Notes: generated by a model not told the origin, from the sequence alone. Positions 42,418 to 52,541 are shown, counted from the stretch's first letter. The stretch is DNA of 64,000 nucleotides from Weizmannia acidilactici (GCF_008974225.1 NZ_BKZR01000001.1:62001-126000); one strand, 5' to 3'. Made by a program: numbers and translations.

Positions 42418-44778
42418 ATGGCAAAAAAGAAGAGGCGCAGAAGGAAAAAAGCGGCTGAACAAATAAAAATAGATTTAAAGTTTGAGTTAATCGGTCTCAT
42501 TATCTTCGTGCTGGGCATTTTTACGCTGTATGACATCGGCAAAACAGGGACCACTTTCATCCTGTTGTTCCGCTTTTTTTTCGGCCAGCTGTACTGGATT
42601 GCCGTTTGCGGCCTGATGGTTCTTTCCGGTTATTTGATGATTAAAAGGGAGTGGCCGAAATTTTTCTGCGTCCGCATAACCGGGTTTTATCTATTATTTG
42701 CCGGCACCCTCCTTTATTTTCACGTGCGGCTCATCGAAGCTTTAGCCAATGCGCATGAATTATCCGGAAACAGTGTGATCATGAATACGCTCGGCATATG
42801 GCATAAAGATGAACAAGTTTGGTGGCAAATTGTGCTCGGGAGGGATGTGCACGGCAATCTCTTCGGCACCCGGCTTGGCGGCGGCATGACGGGCGCGGTT
42901 TTATACGCGGCATCGCATTTTTTATTCGATGCACTCGGGACAAAAATCCTCTGTGTTGTGCTTGTAATGATTGCCTTCATGTTCTTGACCGGCAAACCGC
43001 TCAGCCCGTTATTGGAAAAATCGCTGGAAAATCTCTATGCATTTTTCAGGAAACAATGGGCACAATCTAAAGAGGAATTTTCAAATTGGAAGGATGGAAA
43101 AAGGAAAAAGAAAGAGAAAAAGCGGCAGAAAGAGCAGGCGCAGCAAAGCGGTTCTGTCCCTTCCAAAATACAAGAGGGAGGAAACGGGCAGCAGGCTGCG
43201 GTCATTGAAGAAACCCCCCCGCCGATTATTTCAAGTTTTACGGAACAATATGAAGGGGAAACCGGGCAGCCGGATCAGCAGGTTCATGAAGCGCCTATTG
43301 AAGAAACGGATGAGGATCATTCCCCTCCTATAAAGTTTACGGAATATGAAAATGAAGACTACCAATTGCCGCCTATTACGTTATTAAAAAGGCCGCGGGC
43401 TGCGGACCAAAGCAGCGAGTATAAAGCCATCCATGCAAACGCGGCAAAACTTGAGCGAACGTTCCAAAGCTTCGGGGTAAAAGCGCGTGTCACACAGGTA
43501 CATTTGGGTCCTGCCGTTACAAAATACGAAGTGCATCCAGATGTGGGTGTAAAAGTAAGCAAAATTGTCAGCCTGAGCGACGATATCGCTTTGGCCCTTG
43601 CTGCAAAAGATATCCGCATGGAAGCGCCGATCCCTGGGAAATCGGCGATCGGGATCGAAGTGCCGAACAGGGAAGTTGCCGTCGTGTCGTTAAGGGAAGT
43701 GCTAGAAGGAAAAGAAAACAATCCGGCATTAAAACTTCAAATTGCTTTAGGGCGCGACATCACGGGACAGGCGGTTTTGGCCGAATTGAACAAAATGCCC
43801 CACCTGCTTGTTGCGGGCGCTACAGGAAGCGGGAAAAGCGTGTGCATCAACGGCATTATTACCAGCATTTTAATGCGTGCCAAACCGCATGAAGTAAAGC
43901 TGATGATGATTGACCCGAAGATGGTGGAGCTGAATGTATACAACGGCGTCCCGCATTTGCTGGCGCCTGTTGTCACGAACCCGAAACGGGCTTCCCAGGC
44001 GCTGAAGAAAGTCGTCAATGAAATGGAGCGCAGGTATGAGCTGTTTTCGCATACAGGAACGCGCAATATTGAAGGGTACAACGACCATATGAAAAAAATC
44101 AATATCGAAACCGGGGACAAGCAGCCGCTTCTGCCATATATCGTCGTGATTATTGACGAACTGGCCGACTTGATGATGGTGGCATCAGGCGATGTCGAAG
44201 ACTCGATCACAAGACTGTCACAAATGGCGCGGGCTGCCGGCATCCATCTCATTATTGCAACCCAGCGGCCGTCCGTTGACGTCATTACTGGCGTCATCAA
44301 AGCCAATATTCCGTCCAGGATTGCCTTTGCGGTTTCATCAGCAACTGACTCGAGGACGATTTTGGATATGGGCGGTGCCGAAAAACTGCTCGGAAGGGGC
44401 GATATGCTTTTCCTCCCGGTGGGCGCTTCCAAGCCGATCCGCGTGCAGGGCGCATTCCTTTCCGACGAGGAAGTTGAAGAGGTCGTTGATTTTGTTATAT
44501 CCCAACAAAAAGCCCAGTACCAGGAAGAAATGATTCCGGAAGAGAACCAGGATCAGCCGGATGATTTTGAAGATGAGCTGTATGATGATGCCGTCCTCTT
44601 AATCTCGGAAATGCAGACCGCATCCGTTTCTATGCTGCAAAGGCGTTTCCGGATCGGCTATACAAGGGCGGCAAGGCTGATCGATGCGATGGAAGCGAGA
44701 GGTGTAGTCGGGCCGTATGAAGGGAGCAAACCACGTGCCGTTTTAATCCCAAAACCGTCGGAAGAACAAAGCTCGTGA
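42418..44778 (+). CDS. spoIIIE: DNA translocase SpoIIIE (FtsK family)
   Basis: SpoIIIE pumps the chromosome into the forespore and clears DNA trapped in septa. After a very basic N-terminus come four membrane helices (to about residue 185), a charged linker (about 190-330) and the motor: Walker A GATGSGKS (about 467-474), Walker B YIVVIIDELADLM, IIATQRPSVDVITG and DSRTILDMGGAEKLLGRGDML. The C-terminal gamma winged helix (MQTASVSMLQRRFRIGYTRA) reads SRS sites. The length (786) and every domain match B. subtilis (787). Confidence 0.97.
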   Translation: MAKKKRRRRKKAAEQIKIDLKFELIGLIIFVLGIFTLYDIGKTGTTFILLFRFFFGQLYWIAVCGLMVLSGYLMIKREWPKFFCVRITGFYLLFAGTLLYFHVRLIEALANAHELSGNSVIMNTLGIWHKDEQVWWQIVLGRDVHGNLFGTRLGGGMTGAVLYAASHFLFDALGTKILCVVLVMIAFMFLTGKPLSPLLEKSLENLYAFFRKQWAQSKEEFSNWKDGKRKKKEKKRQKEQAQQSGSVPSKIQEGGNGQQAAVIEETPPPIISSFTEQYEGETGQPDQQVHEAPIEETDEDHSPPIKFTEYENEDYQLPPITLLKRPRAADQSSEYKAIHANAAKLERTFQSFGVKARVTQVHLGPAVTKYEVHPDVGVKVSKIVSLSDDIALALAAKDIRMEAPIPGKSAIGIEVPNREVAVVSLREVLEGKENNPALKLQIALGRDITGQAVLAELNKMPHLLVAGATGSGKSVCINGIITSILMRAKPHEVKLMMIDPKMVELNVYNGVPHLLAPVVTNPKRASQALKKVVNEMERRYELFSHTGTRNIEGYNDHMKKINIETGDKQPLLPYIVVIIDELADLMMVASGDVEDSITRLSQMARAAGIHLIIATQRPSVDVITGVIKANIPSRIAFAVSSATDSRTILDMGGAEKLLGRGDMLFLPVGASKPIRVQGAFLSDEEVEEVVDFVISQQKAQYQEEMIPEENQDQPDDFEDELYDDAVLLISEMQTASVSMLQRRFRIGYTRAARLIDAMEARGVVGPYEGSKPRAVLIPKPSEEQSS

Positions 44779-44963
44779 TGCATTTTATTCCCTATCCGGA
44801 CGCTATCCGAATGATAAAAAGGCAGCGTGACTTTTTTCGACAAAAAAACAAATTTATGTTTATTTCACCAATAAAAAATGATATATTAATTTCGTTAAGT
44901 AGGATAACGGGAAGAAAAGCTTACGCAGTTATCCGCAAAAAATTATCCCAGGGGGGGACTCAA
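44779..44963 (+). promoter_or_regulatory. nup promoter region
   Basis: An extended -10, TGATATATT near 44879-44887, with TTTATT about 17 bases before it, is the best promoter for the importer operon. I see no clear PurR or CodY operator. The ymfC regulator gene that follows spoIIIE in B. subtilis is absent here. Confidence 0.45.
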
Positions 44964-46028
44964 GTGAAAACGCGCAAATTTGGTTTAGCTCTCGCTATCG
45001 TACTGGCAGTAGGGACGCTTCTCGCTGCGTGCGGTTCGAACAGCGGCAATTCAGGCAGCGGAAATAAGGACAAGTTCACCGTTGCCCTGGTAACAGACAC
45101 GGGCGGCATTGACGACCGTTCTTTTAACCAGTCTGCATGGGAAGGCCTTCAGCAATTCGGCAAGGATAACAACATGACGCAAGGGAAAAACGGTTACGAC
45201 TATCTGCAATCCAAATCGGATGCGGATTACACGACGAACTTAAACACAGCGGTCCGTAACGGTTTTGACCTTGTTTACGGGGTTGGCTATAAACTCCAGC
45301 CTGCGATTGAAAAAATTGCCGATCAGCGCAAAAATACAAATTTTGCGATTATCGACAGTGTTATCACCGGCAAGAAAAATGTTGCAAGCATTACATTTAA
45401 AGAGGAAGAAGGCTCTTTCCTTGTCGGGGTTGTGGCCGGCATGGCGACAAAATCCAATAAGATCGGATTTATCGGCGGTACTGACAGCGACTTGATCAAT
45501 AAGTTTGCAGCGGGCTTCAAAGCCGGCGTAAAAGCCGCCAATCCAAAAGCGGACGTGCAAATCCAGTATGTCGGTTCTTTTGATGATGCCAGCAAAGGGC
45601 AATCGATTGCTTCCGCGATGTATAAATCCGGCGTCGATGTCATTTACCATGCAGCCGGCGGAAGTGGCAAAGGCGTATTCACAGAAGCAAAAAACATTAA
45701 GCAGGACGATCCGAGCAAAAATGTCTGGGTCATCGGCGTTGACCGTGACCAGGCTGACGAAGGCCAGGTTACAGTGAAAGGCAAAGATTACAATGTAACG
45801 TTGACCTCGATGGTAAAACGAGTAGATAAAGCCGTGATCGATTTATCGACAAAGGCGAAAAACGGTAAATTCCCTGGCGGAAAAACAATTGTCTACGGTT
45901 TGAAAGAAGATGGTGTTGGTATTGCGCCGACACAGGACAATTTGACGCCTGAAATGAAAGCCGCAGTAAAAAAATGGACACAAAAAATCATTAATGGGGA
46001 TGTTACCATTCCATCCAAATTAAAATAA
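44964..46028 (+). CDS. nupN: nucleoside-binding lipoprotein of a BMP-family ABC importer
   Basis: This substrate-binding lipoprotein belongs to the BMP/Med family that binds nucleosides; B. subtilis NupN (YufN) serves guanosine uptake. A signal peptide with lipobox LLAACGSNSG directs it to the outer face of the membrane. VALVTDTGGIDDRSFNQSAWEGL is the family signature, followed by YGVGYKL and GFIGGTDSDLINKFAAGFKAG. The start is GTG 44964 after a run of seven G; longer in-frame starts are not supported. Length is 354. First gene of a four-gene operon. Confidence 0.92.
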   Translation: MKTRKFGLALAIVLAVGTLLAACGSNSGNSGSGNKDKFTVALVTDTGGIDDRSFNQSAWEGLQQFGKDNNMTQGKNGYDYLQSKSDADYTTNLNTAVRNGFDLVYGVGYKLQPAIEKIADQRKNTNFAIIDSVITGKKNVASITFKEEEGSFLVGVVAGMATKSNKIGFIGGTDSDLINKFAAGFKAGVKAANPKADVQIQYVGSFDDASKGQSIASAMYKSGVDVIYHAAGGSGKGVFTEAKNIKQDDPSKNVWVIGVDRDQADEGQVTVKGKDYNVTLTSMVKRVDKAVIDLSTKAKNGKFPGGKTIVYGLKEDGVGIAPTQDNLTPEMKAAVKKWTQKIINGDVTIPSKLK

Positions 46029-46044
46029 TTTTGCTAAGCCCACG

Positions 46045-46066
46045 GGACCGGTTTAATAACCGGTCC
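46045..46066 (+). terminator. hairpin between nupN and nupO
   Basis: GGACCGGTT pairs perfectly with AACCGGTCC around TAAT. No clean T run follows (TGTATT). This type of hairpin often lets the binding-protein gene be expressed more highly than the permease genes (inference). Confidence 0.6.
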
Positions 46067-46203
46067 TGTATTAAAAAATTTAGTAAAATTAAAAATAATC
46101 ACATTTTATCTGCATATCAAGGATTGATTCCCCCGCAACAATTACCTTGCCGCAGCAACCTTGCTGCCATTCTTTGTACAACCCAAATAAGGAGTGATAA
46201 AGG

Positions 46204-47739
46204 GTGGATTACGTAATAGAAATGCTTCATATTCGCAAAGAGTTCCCCGGAATTGTTGCGAACGATGACATCACCCTCCAGTTGAAAAAGGGAGAAATCC
46301 ATGCACTGCTTGGAGAAAACGGTGCCGGGAAGTCGACATTAATGAATGTGCTTTTCGGTCTTTACCAGCCTGAAAAAGGCGAAATTCGTGTGAACGGAAA
46401 AAAAGTGGAAATCACTGACCCGAATGTGGCCAATGACCTTGGGATCGGGATGGTGCACCAGCATTTTATGCTCATTGACAAGTTTTCGGTTACCGAAAAT
46501 ATTATCCTCGGTAAAGAACCGAGAAAAAAAGGCGTAATTGACATCAAAAAAGCAGAACAGCAAGTGCGGGAAATTTCAGACCGTTACGGGCTGAAAGTGG
46601 ATCCCCGTGCAAAAATATCCGATATATCCGTCGGCATGCAGCAACGCGTAGAAATTTTAAAAACGCTGTACCGAGGCGCCGATATTATTATCTTTGATGA
46701 ACCGACGGCCGTGTTGACGCCGCAGGAAATCCGTGAATTGATCGGGATCATGAAGACGTTGATCAAAGAAGGGAAATCCATTATTTTAATTACCCATAAA
46801 TTGAAAGAGATCATGGAAGTATGCGACCGCGTCACGGTGATCCGCAAAGGGAAAGGAATTGCCACATTAAATGTAAAAGATACGAATCCCCAGGAGCTGG
46901 CGCATTTAATGGTCGGACGTGATGTTATTTTTACGACAGAGAAAACAGAAGGCCATCCGAAACAAGCTGTGTTAGAGATTGAAAATTTGCATGTGAAAGA
47001 TTCGCGCGGCGTTGAAGCTGTAAAAGGTTTAAACCTGCAGGTAAGAGCCGGTGAAATTGTCGGCATTGCGGGTGTCGACGGAAACGGGCAATCGGAGCTC
47101 ATTGAAGCAATCACAGGCCTGAAGAAAGCGGAAAGCGGCGTGATCCGGCTGAACGGCAAGGATATTACAAATTTACGGCCACGGAAAGTAACAGAAGCCG
47201 GCGTCGGCCACATTCCTGAAGACAGGCATAAATACGGGCTTGTCCTCGACTTTACAATCGGGGAAAACATGGTGCTGCAAACGTATTACAAAATGCCGGT
47301 ATCAAATAAAGGGATTTTAAATTATAAAGAAATTTACAAAAAAGCGAAGTCCATTATTTCTGAATTTGATGTACGGACACCGAGTGAATATACAAAAGTC
47401 CGGGCCCTTTCAGGCGGGAACCAGCAGAAAGCTATCATCGGACGTGAAATTGACCGTGACCCGGATCTTTTGATTGCGGCCCAGCCGACTCGCGGGCTGG
47501 ATGTCGGGGCGATCGAGTTTATTCATAAACGGCTGGTCGAGCAGAGGGACCATGGAAAAGCCGTATTGCTTGTGTCGTTTGAACTGGATGAAATCATGAA
47601 CCTTAGTGACCGGATTGCAGTGATATATGAAGGTGCCTTTATCGATATTGTGGATCCGAAGAAAACGACAGAACAGGAGTTGGGGCTCCTGATGGCGGGG
47701 CACAGAAAAGAAAAAGTAGGTGAACAATCCAATGTCTAA
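46204..47739 (+). CDS. nupO: nucleoside ABC importer, ATP-binding protein
   Basis: This is a double-domain ATPase of the nucleoside/sugar class (RbsA type), 511 residues. The first domain has Walker A LLGENGAGKST (about 36-45), signature ISVGMQQRVEIL and Walker B IIIFDEPTAVLT. The second has the degenerate Walker A GVDGNGQSE and signature LSGGNQQKAIIGREI, typical of this class. The start is GTG 46204. Its end overlaps nupP by eight bases. Confidence 0.93.
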   Translation: MDYVIEMLHIRKEFPGIVANDDITLQLKKGEIHALLGENGAGKSTLMNVLFGLYQPEKGEIRVNGKKVEITDPNVANDLGIGMVHQHFMLIDKFSVTENIILGKEPRKKGVIDIKKAEQQVREISDRYGLKVDPRAKISDISVGMQQRVEILKTLYRGADIIIFDEPTAVLTPQEIRELIGIMKTLIKEGKSIILITHKLKEIMEVCDRVTVIRKGKGIATLNVKDTNPQELAHLMVGRDVIFTTEKTEGHPKQAVLEIENLHVKDSRGVEAVKGLNLQVRAGEIVGIAGVDGNGQSELIEAITGLKKAESGVIRLNGKDITNLRPRKVTEAGVGHIPEDRHKYGLVLDFTIGENMVLQTYYKMPVSNKGILNYKEIYKKAKSIISEFDVRTPSEYTKVRALSGGNQQKAIIGREIDRDPDLLIAAQPTRGLDVGAIEFIHKRLVEQRDHGKAVLLVSFELDEIMNLSDRIAVIYEGAFIDIVDPKKTTEQELGLLMAGHRKEKVGEQSNV

Positions 47740-48775
47740 CCGAACCCTGAACCTTCTTATACCTGTTATTTCTGTAATACTCGGCCTTCTTGCCGGGGCT
47801 CTCATTATGCTTGTCAGCGGCTATAACCCTGTGAACGGTTATATTGCGCTTTGGAACGGCGCTTTCGGCCAGGTCTTTTACATCGGGGAAACATTGAGGC
47901 TTGCAACCCCGTATATTTTTGCTGGTTTGGCGATTGCGTTTGCTTTCCGCACCGGGCTGTTTAATATCGGGGCCGAGGGCCAGCTGATTGTAGGGTGGAT
48001 TGCCGCCGTCTGGGTAGGCATTGCTTTCGATCTGCCAAAAGCGATCCATCTGCCCCTTGCCATCCTTGCCGCTGCAGCCGCAGGCGCCTTATGGGGCTTC
48101 ATCCCGGGGCTTTTAAAAGCGCGGCTCAGGGTCCATGAAGTCATCGTTACGATTATGATGAACTATATTGCGCTGTATAGTTCCAATTATTTAATCCGGA
48201 ATGTGCTGTCAAAACAGCAGGATACAACGCCGCATATCCATCATTCGGCATCATTGGCATCACCGTTTTTCCAGAAAATCACGGATTATTCCACTCTACA
48301 TAACGGCATCTATTTGGCTTTGCTGGCAGTAGTTGTAATGTGGTTTATCATCGAGAAAACAGCGCTTGGCTTTGAATTAAAATCTGTCGGGTTTAACCCA
48401 AACGCGTCCGAATATGCCGGTATGAATGTCGGCCGTAGCATCATCCTGTCAATGGTCATATCCGGAGCATTCGCCGGTCTGGGAGGCGCAATGGAGGGGC
48501 TTGGCAATTACGGTTTTGCCTTTTTGCAATCATCTTTTTCAGGAATTGGTTTTGACGGAATTGCCGTGGCGCTGCTCGGCGGAAATACGGCACTCGGTGT
48601 TTTGATTGCGGCCGTTTTATTCGGCGCATTGAAGGTGGGGTCGCTGAATATGCCGATTGATGCAGGCGTACCGAATGAACTCGTTAATATTGTCATTGCC
48701 CTGATCATTCTCTTTGTTGCATCCGGCTATATGATCAAATGGATACTGACCCGGCTGAAAAAGGAGGCGAAATAA
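47732..48775 (+). CDS. nupP: nucleoside ABC importer permease, first subunit
   Basis: This is a polytopic permease of the BPD_transp_2 family, 347 residues with about nine hydrophobic helices. The coupling region around FRTGLFNIGAEGQLIVG and LRVHEVIVTIMMNYIALY is characteristic. ATG 47732 is preceded by AGGTGA at a good distance, better than GTG 47720. It pairs with nupQ to form the membrane channel. Confidence 0.92.
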   Translation: MSNRTLNLLIPVISVILGLLAGALIMLVSGYNPVNGYIALWNGAFGQVFYIGETLRLATPYIFAGLAIAFAFRTGLFNIGAEGQLIVGWIAAVWVGIAFDLPKAIHLPLAILAAAAAGALWGFIPGLLKARLRVHEVIVTIMMNYIALYSSNYLIRNVLSKQQDTTPHIHHSASLASPFFQKITDYSTLHNGIYLALLAVVVMWFIIEKTALGFELKSVGFNPNASEYAGMNVGRSIILSMVISGAFAGLGGAMEGLGNYGFAFLQSSFSGIGFDGIAVALLGGNTALGVLIAAVLFGALKVGSLNMPIDAGVPNELVNIVIALIILFVASGYMIKWILTRLKKEAK

Positions 48776-49735
48776 GTGGATTTTTTAACAGCATTGGAAA
48801 TTATCATATCAGCATCTTTACTCTCTGCGGCACCACTTATTTTCACCGCTTTAGGGGGCGTTTTTTCCGAACGCTCCGGCGTTGTGAATATCGGTTTGGA
48901 AGGTTTAATGATTATGGGGGCCTTTATCTCGATTGTGTTTAACTTGACGTTTGCAAAAACATTCGGGGCATGGACGCCGTGGCTTGCGTTGCTTGCTGCG
49001 ATGGCCATCGGCGGTTTATTCGCGCTTATCCATGCCGTAGCATCCATTTCTTTTCGTGCGGATCAGACTGTCAGCGGCGTTGCCATTAATTTTTTGGCGC
49101 TCGGACTGGCGATGTTTCTGATTAAAAAAATATACGGAAAGGGTCAGACGGATACGATCCGAGAATATTTCCGCCAGGTCGACATTCCTGGTCTGAACCA
49201 TATTCCGCTGATCGGCAAGCTGTTTTTCCAAGGTGTCACCTATCCTTCGTATATCGCTATTCTCGTCGCCTTTGCGGTATGGTTTATTATTTACAAAACG
49301 CCGTTCGGCCTGCGCCTCCGTTCAGTCGGGGAACATCCAATGGCCGCCGATACGATGGGGATTAATGTCACCAAAATGCGTTATCTGGCCGTCTTTTTAT
49401 CCGGTGTATTCGGCGGGATCGGCGGCGCGGTATATGCGCAGTCGATCACATTAAATTTTAGTTCATCCACGATCTCCGGACAGGGCTATATGGCGCTCGC
49501 TGCTATGATTTTTGGAAAATGGAATCCGCTTGGCGCGATGGGTGCAGCTTTGTTTTTCGGCTTTGCGCAGAGTCTCAGCATTATCGTTTCCAATATTCCT
49601 TACTTGAAAGAAATACCAAGTGTTTTCCTGCTTATTGCCCCTTATGTGCTTACAATCCTGGCGTTGGCCGGATTTATCGGGCGTGCCGAAGCTCCGAAAG
49701 CGGACGGCGTCCCGTATATCAAGGGGGAGCGTTAG
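48776..49735 (+). CDS. nupQ: nucleoside ABC importer permease, second subunit
   Basis: The second permease of the same family, 319 residues. FSERSGVVNIGLEGLMIMGAF is the conserved signature, and the C-terminal half repeats helices with GLRLRSVGEHPMAADTMG. It has the start GTG directly after the nupP stop, behind AAGGAGG, and is closed by a very strong terminator that ends the operon. Confidence 0.92.
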   Translation: MDFLTALEIIISASLLSAAPLIFTALGGVFSERSGVVNIGLEGLMIMGAFISIVFNLTFAKTFGAWTPWLALLAAMAIGGLFALIHAVASISFRADQTVSGVAINFLALGLAMFLIKKIYGKGQTDTIREYFRQVDIPGLNHIPLIGKLFFQGVTYPSYIAILVAFAVWFIIYKTPFGLRLRSVGEHPMAADTMGINVTKMRYLAVFLSGVFGGIGGAVYAQSITLNFSSSTISGQGYMALAAMIFGKWNPLGAMGAALFFGFAQSLSIIVSNIPYLKEIPSVFLLIAPYVLTILALAGFIGRAEAPKADGVPYIKGER

Positions 49736-49746
49736 TGCTTCAAAAC

Positions 49747-49795
49747 CGGCAACCGTTGCGGCAAAAGTTTTGCCGTAACGGTTGCCGATTTTTTA
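49747..49795 (+). terminator. Rho-independent terminator after nupQ
   Basis: CGGCAACCGTT-CGGCAAAA pairs with TTTTGCCG-AACGGTTGCCG and is followed by ATTTTTT. One of the strongest hairpins in the window. Confidence 0.92.
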
Positions 49796-49932
49796 TACGC
49801 GAAAAAGCTTGCCGGGACGGGCACGGTACCTGTATAGTAAAATTAATGCCACTTGCGGGTAAGAGATGGCTGGCAAAAGGGCATACTTTTATCACGGATT
49901 AAATACAGGCTGCCTGCTGAAGGAGGATCAAT

Positions 49933-51207
49933 ATGGCCATTGCAAAAGAGACGATTCGAAAAATGAAAGGGTACACATTACATACGATTAAAACGGACAA
50001 ATACAAAACGAATACGCTTGTATGGAAAATGAAAGCGCCGCTTGATAAGGACACGGTAACATTGCGCGCCCTGCTTCTGAATGTCCTGCAGAGCAGCACA
50101 AAGCGGTATGATACGACAGCAAAGCTAAGAACATATCTCGACGAATTGTACGGTGCGAGTTTTTATGTCGATACGGCGAAAAAAGGCGAATATCATATTA
50201 TCTCTTTCACAGTTGAAATCGCAAATGAAAAATTTCTGCACAATGCTGAACCGCTGTTGCAAAAGGGCATCCAGTTTCTGGCGGAAGTGCTGCTGAATCC
50301 GAATGCGGACGGCGGCCAGTTTGACCAGGCCGTGGTGGAAAAGGAGAAACGGGTGCTGAAACAGAGGCTGCAGGCAGTTTATGATGATAAAATGCGGTAT
50401 GCGAACATGCGGCTCATTGAAGAAATGTGCAAGGGCGAACCGTTTGCCCTGCAGGCTAACGGCATTATTGATGAAGTGGACGCCATTACGCCTGAGTCGC
50501 TGTTTGCTTATTACCAACGAGCGATACAGGAAGATGAAATGGATTTATTTGTAACAGGCGATGTCGATGAAGGCCGCCTAGCCGCTTTTTGCGAAGCGCT
50601 CATCTTCCCGGACCGCGAAGCCACAACCGCTGCGGCAAGGACGCTGAGAAAAGTAGCTGAAGTCCGGAAAATAAAAGAATCCCAGGACATCCGCCAAGGG
50701 AAACTGAACATCGGCTACCGCACCAATATTGTGTTTGGCAACAGGGATTATTTCGCGATGCAAATGTTTAACGGCATATTCGGCGGTTTTTCCCATTCCA
50801 AGCTTTTCTTAAACGTCCGCGAAAAAGCTAGCCTTTGTTATTATGTGTCCAGCCAGATCGAGAGCCATAAAGGGTTAATGATGGTCATGAGCGGGATTGA
50901 ATCCGTCAATTATGAAAAGGCGGTTTCCATTATTGAAAAGCAAATGGAAGCAATGAAAAACGGCGATTTCAGCGTACAGGAAATGGAACAGACTAAAGCC
51001 GTCATCCGTAATCAGCTGCTTGAGGCGACAGATACATCCCGCGGGCTCGTTGAAATTTTGTATCATAATGTCATTGCCAAAAAACAGATCGGCGTAGATG
51101 ACTGGATCCGGGAAATTGAAGCGGTTGAAAAAGGGGAAATTGTAAAAGTGGCGGCGAAGATCGAATTGGATACAATTTACTTCTTATCCGGATCGGAGGG
51201 GAAATAA
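49933..51207 (+). CDS. ymfF: YmfF, M16-fold peptidase-like protein without zinc motif
   Basis: The first of a pair of M16-like proteins. The 424 residues have the two-domain M16 fold (for example LRTYLDELYGASFYVDTAKKGEYH, in two parts, and FSHSKLFLNVREKASLCYYVSSQIES) but no HxxEH, so it is expected to be the inactive partner of YmfH. ATG 49933 follows GGAGGA. The stop overlaps the ymfH start (TAATG), suggesting a 1:1 complex (inference). Confidence 0.92.
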   Translation: MAIAKETIRKMKGYTLHTIKTDKYKTNTLVWKMKAPLDKDTVTLRALLLNVLQSSTKRYDTTAKLRTYLDELYGASFYVDTAKKGEYHIISFTVEIANEKFLHNAEPLLQKGIQFLAEVLLNPNADGGQFDQAVVEKEKRVLKQRLQAVYDDKMRYANMRLIEEMCKGEPFALQANGIIDEVDAITPESLFAYYQRAIQEDEMDLFVTGDVDEGRLAAFCEALIFPDREATTAAARTLRKVAEVRKIKESQDIRQGKLNIGYRTNIVFGNRDYFAMQMFNGIFGGFSHSKLFLNVREKASLCYYVSSQIESHKGLMMVMSGIESVNYEKAVSIIEKQMEAMKNGDFSVQEMEQTKAVIRNQLLEATDTSRGLVEILYHNVIAKKQIGVDDWIREIEAVEKGEIVKVAAKIELDTIYFLSGSEGK

Positions 51208-52493
51208 TGGATACACAACGTTTTAGCCAGCTCGATGAAACACTCTATTTTGAAACGCTCGACAACGGTTTGAAAGTATATATCCTGCCTAAGCAGGGTT
51301 TCAATAAAACGTTTGTTACGTTTACGACAAAATACGGTTCTGTTGACAACGAATTCGTCCCGTTGGGGAAAAACGAGTTTGTGCGGGTGCCGGACGGGAT
51401 TGCCCATTTTCTCGAGCATAAAATGTTTGAAAAGGAAGATGGCGATGTATTCCAGCAGTTCAGCAGGCAGGGTGCTTCAGCCAATGCATTCACGAGTTTT
51501 AACCGTACCGCTTATTTATTTTCCAGTACCGATCAAGTTATGAAAAATCTGGAAACTTTAGTTGATATGGTGCAAACCCCGTATTTTACAGAGCAGATGG
51601 TTGAAAAAGAAAAAGGGATTATCGGGCAGGAAATTATGATGTACAACGATAATCCGGATTGGCGGCTTTATTACGGAGTGATTGAAAATTTGTACAAAAA
51701 CCATCCGGTGAAAATCGATATCGCGGGGACGGTCGAATCCATTGCAAAAATTACGGCCGAACAGTTATATGAATGCTACCGCACATTCTACCACCCGAGC
51801 AATATGCTGCTGTTAGCGGTCGGAAATGTTTCTCCTGAAGAAGTGATTTCTTTTCTCAAAAAAAACCAGGAGAAGAAAAAATATGAAAAAGTGCCTGAAA
51901 TTAAAAGGCGTTTTCCGGAAGAGCCGATTGAAGCAGCCAAAAAAGAGCAGAAAATGCATATGAATGTGCAAATCCCGAAATGCCTTGTAGGGATGAAGGC
52001 GCTCCACACCAGCCAAAGCGGCACTGAGATGCTAAAAAACGAACTTACAGTAAATTTAATGCTCGATATGCTGTTTGGCCGCAGTTCGGAAGCGTACAGC
52101 GGGTTGTACAACGACGGCCTGATCGACACGAGTTTTTCTTTTGATTATTCCCAGGAACAGGGGTTTGGATTTGCAATGGCCGGCGGAGATACGGAAAATC
52201 CCGATCTTTTGGCGGAACGGCTGCATGATGTGATGTTTGCGGCAAAAGAAGGAAAAGTCCTGACGGAAGAAGGGCTTGAAAGGACGAAAAAGAAAAAAAT
52301 CGGGGCGTTTCTGCGACAGTTGAACTCACCTGAATTTATTGCAAACCAATTTACAAGATATGCTTTTAACGGCATGAATTTATTTGATGTTGTTCCTGTT
52401 CTTGAGCAAATCCAATTCAACGATTTGCGGAAAACGGCGGAACAATTTTTTGGCGAAGACCGGTTTACGGTTTGCCAAGTATTGCCGAAATAA
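51207..52493 (+). CDS. ymfH: YmfH, M16-family zinc peptidase
   Basis: The catalytic partner of the ymfF product. HFLEH at residues 67-71 and the distal Glu in EKEKGIIGQEIMMYND supply the zinc site, and QGASANAFTSFNRTAYLFS is conserved. The 428 residues equal B. subtilis YmfH. The substrate is unknown; related pairs process peptides such as subtilosin precursors. It is translationally coupled to ymfF and followed by a compact terminator. Confidence 0.93.
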   Translation: MDTQRFSQLDETLYFETLDNGLKVYILPKQGFNKTFVTFTTKYGSVDNEFVPLGKNEFVRVPDGIAHFLEHKMFEKEDGDVFQQFSRQGASANAFTSFNRTAYLFSSTDQVMKNLETLVDMVQTPYFTEQMVEKEKGIIGQEIMMYNDNPDWRLYYGVIENLYKNHPVKIDIAGTVESIAKITAEQLYECYRTFYHPSNMLLLAVGNVSPEEVISFLKKNQEKKKYEKVPEIKRRFPEEPIEAAKKEQKMHMNVQIPKCLVGMKALHTSQSGTEMLKNELTVNLMLDMLFGRSSEAYSGLYNDGLIDTSFSFDYSQEQGFGFAMAGGDTENPDLLAERLHDVMFAAKEGKVLTEEGLERTKKKKIGAFLRQLNSPEFIANQFTRYAFNGMNLFDVVPVLEQIQFNDLRKTAEQFFGEDRFTVCQVLPK

Positions 52494-52497
52494 CTAC

Positions 52498-52522
52498 AAA
52501 CCCGGGGAATGCCCGGGTTTTT
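52498..52522 (+). terminator. Rho-independent terminator after ymfH
   Basis: AACCCGGG pairs with CCCGGGTTTTT around a short loop, immediately after the ymfH stop. Confidence 0.85.
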
Positions 52523-52541
52523 CAATGGGGGAAAATAAAGA

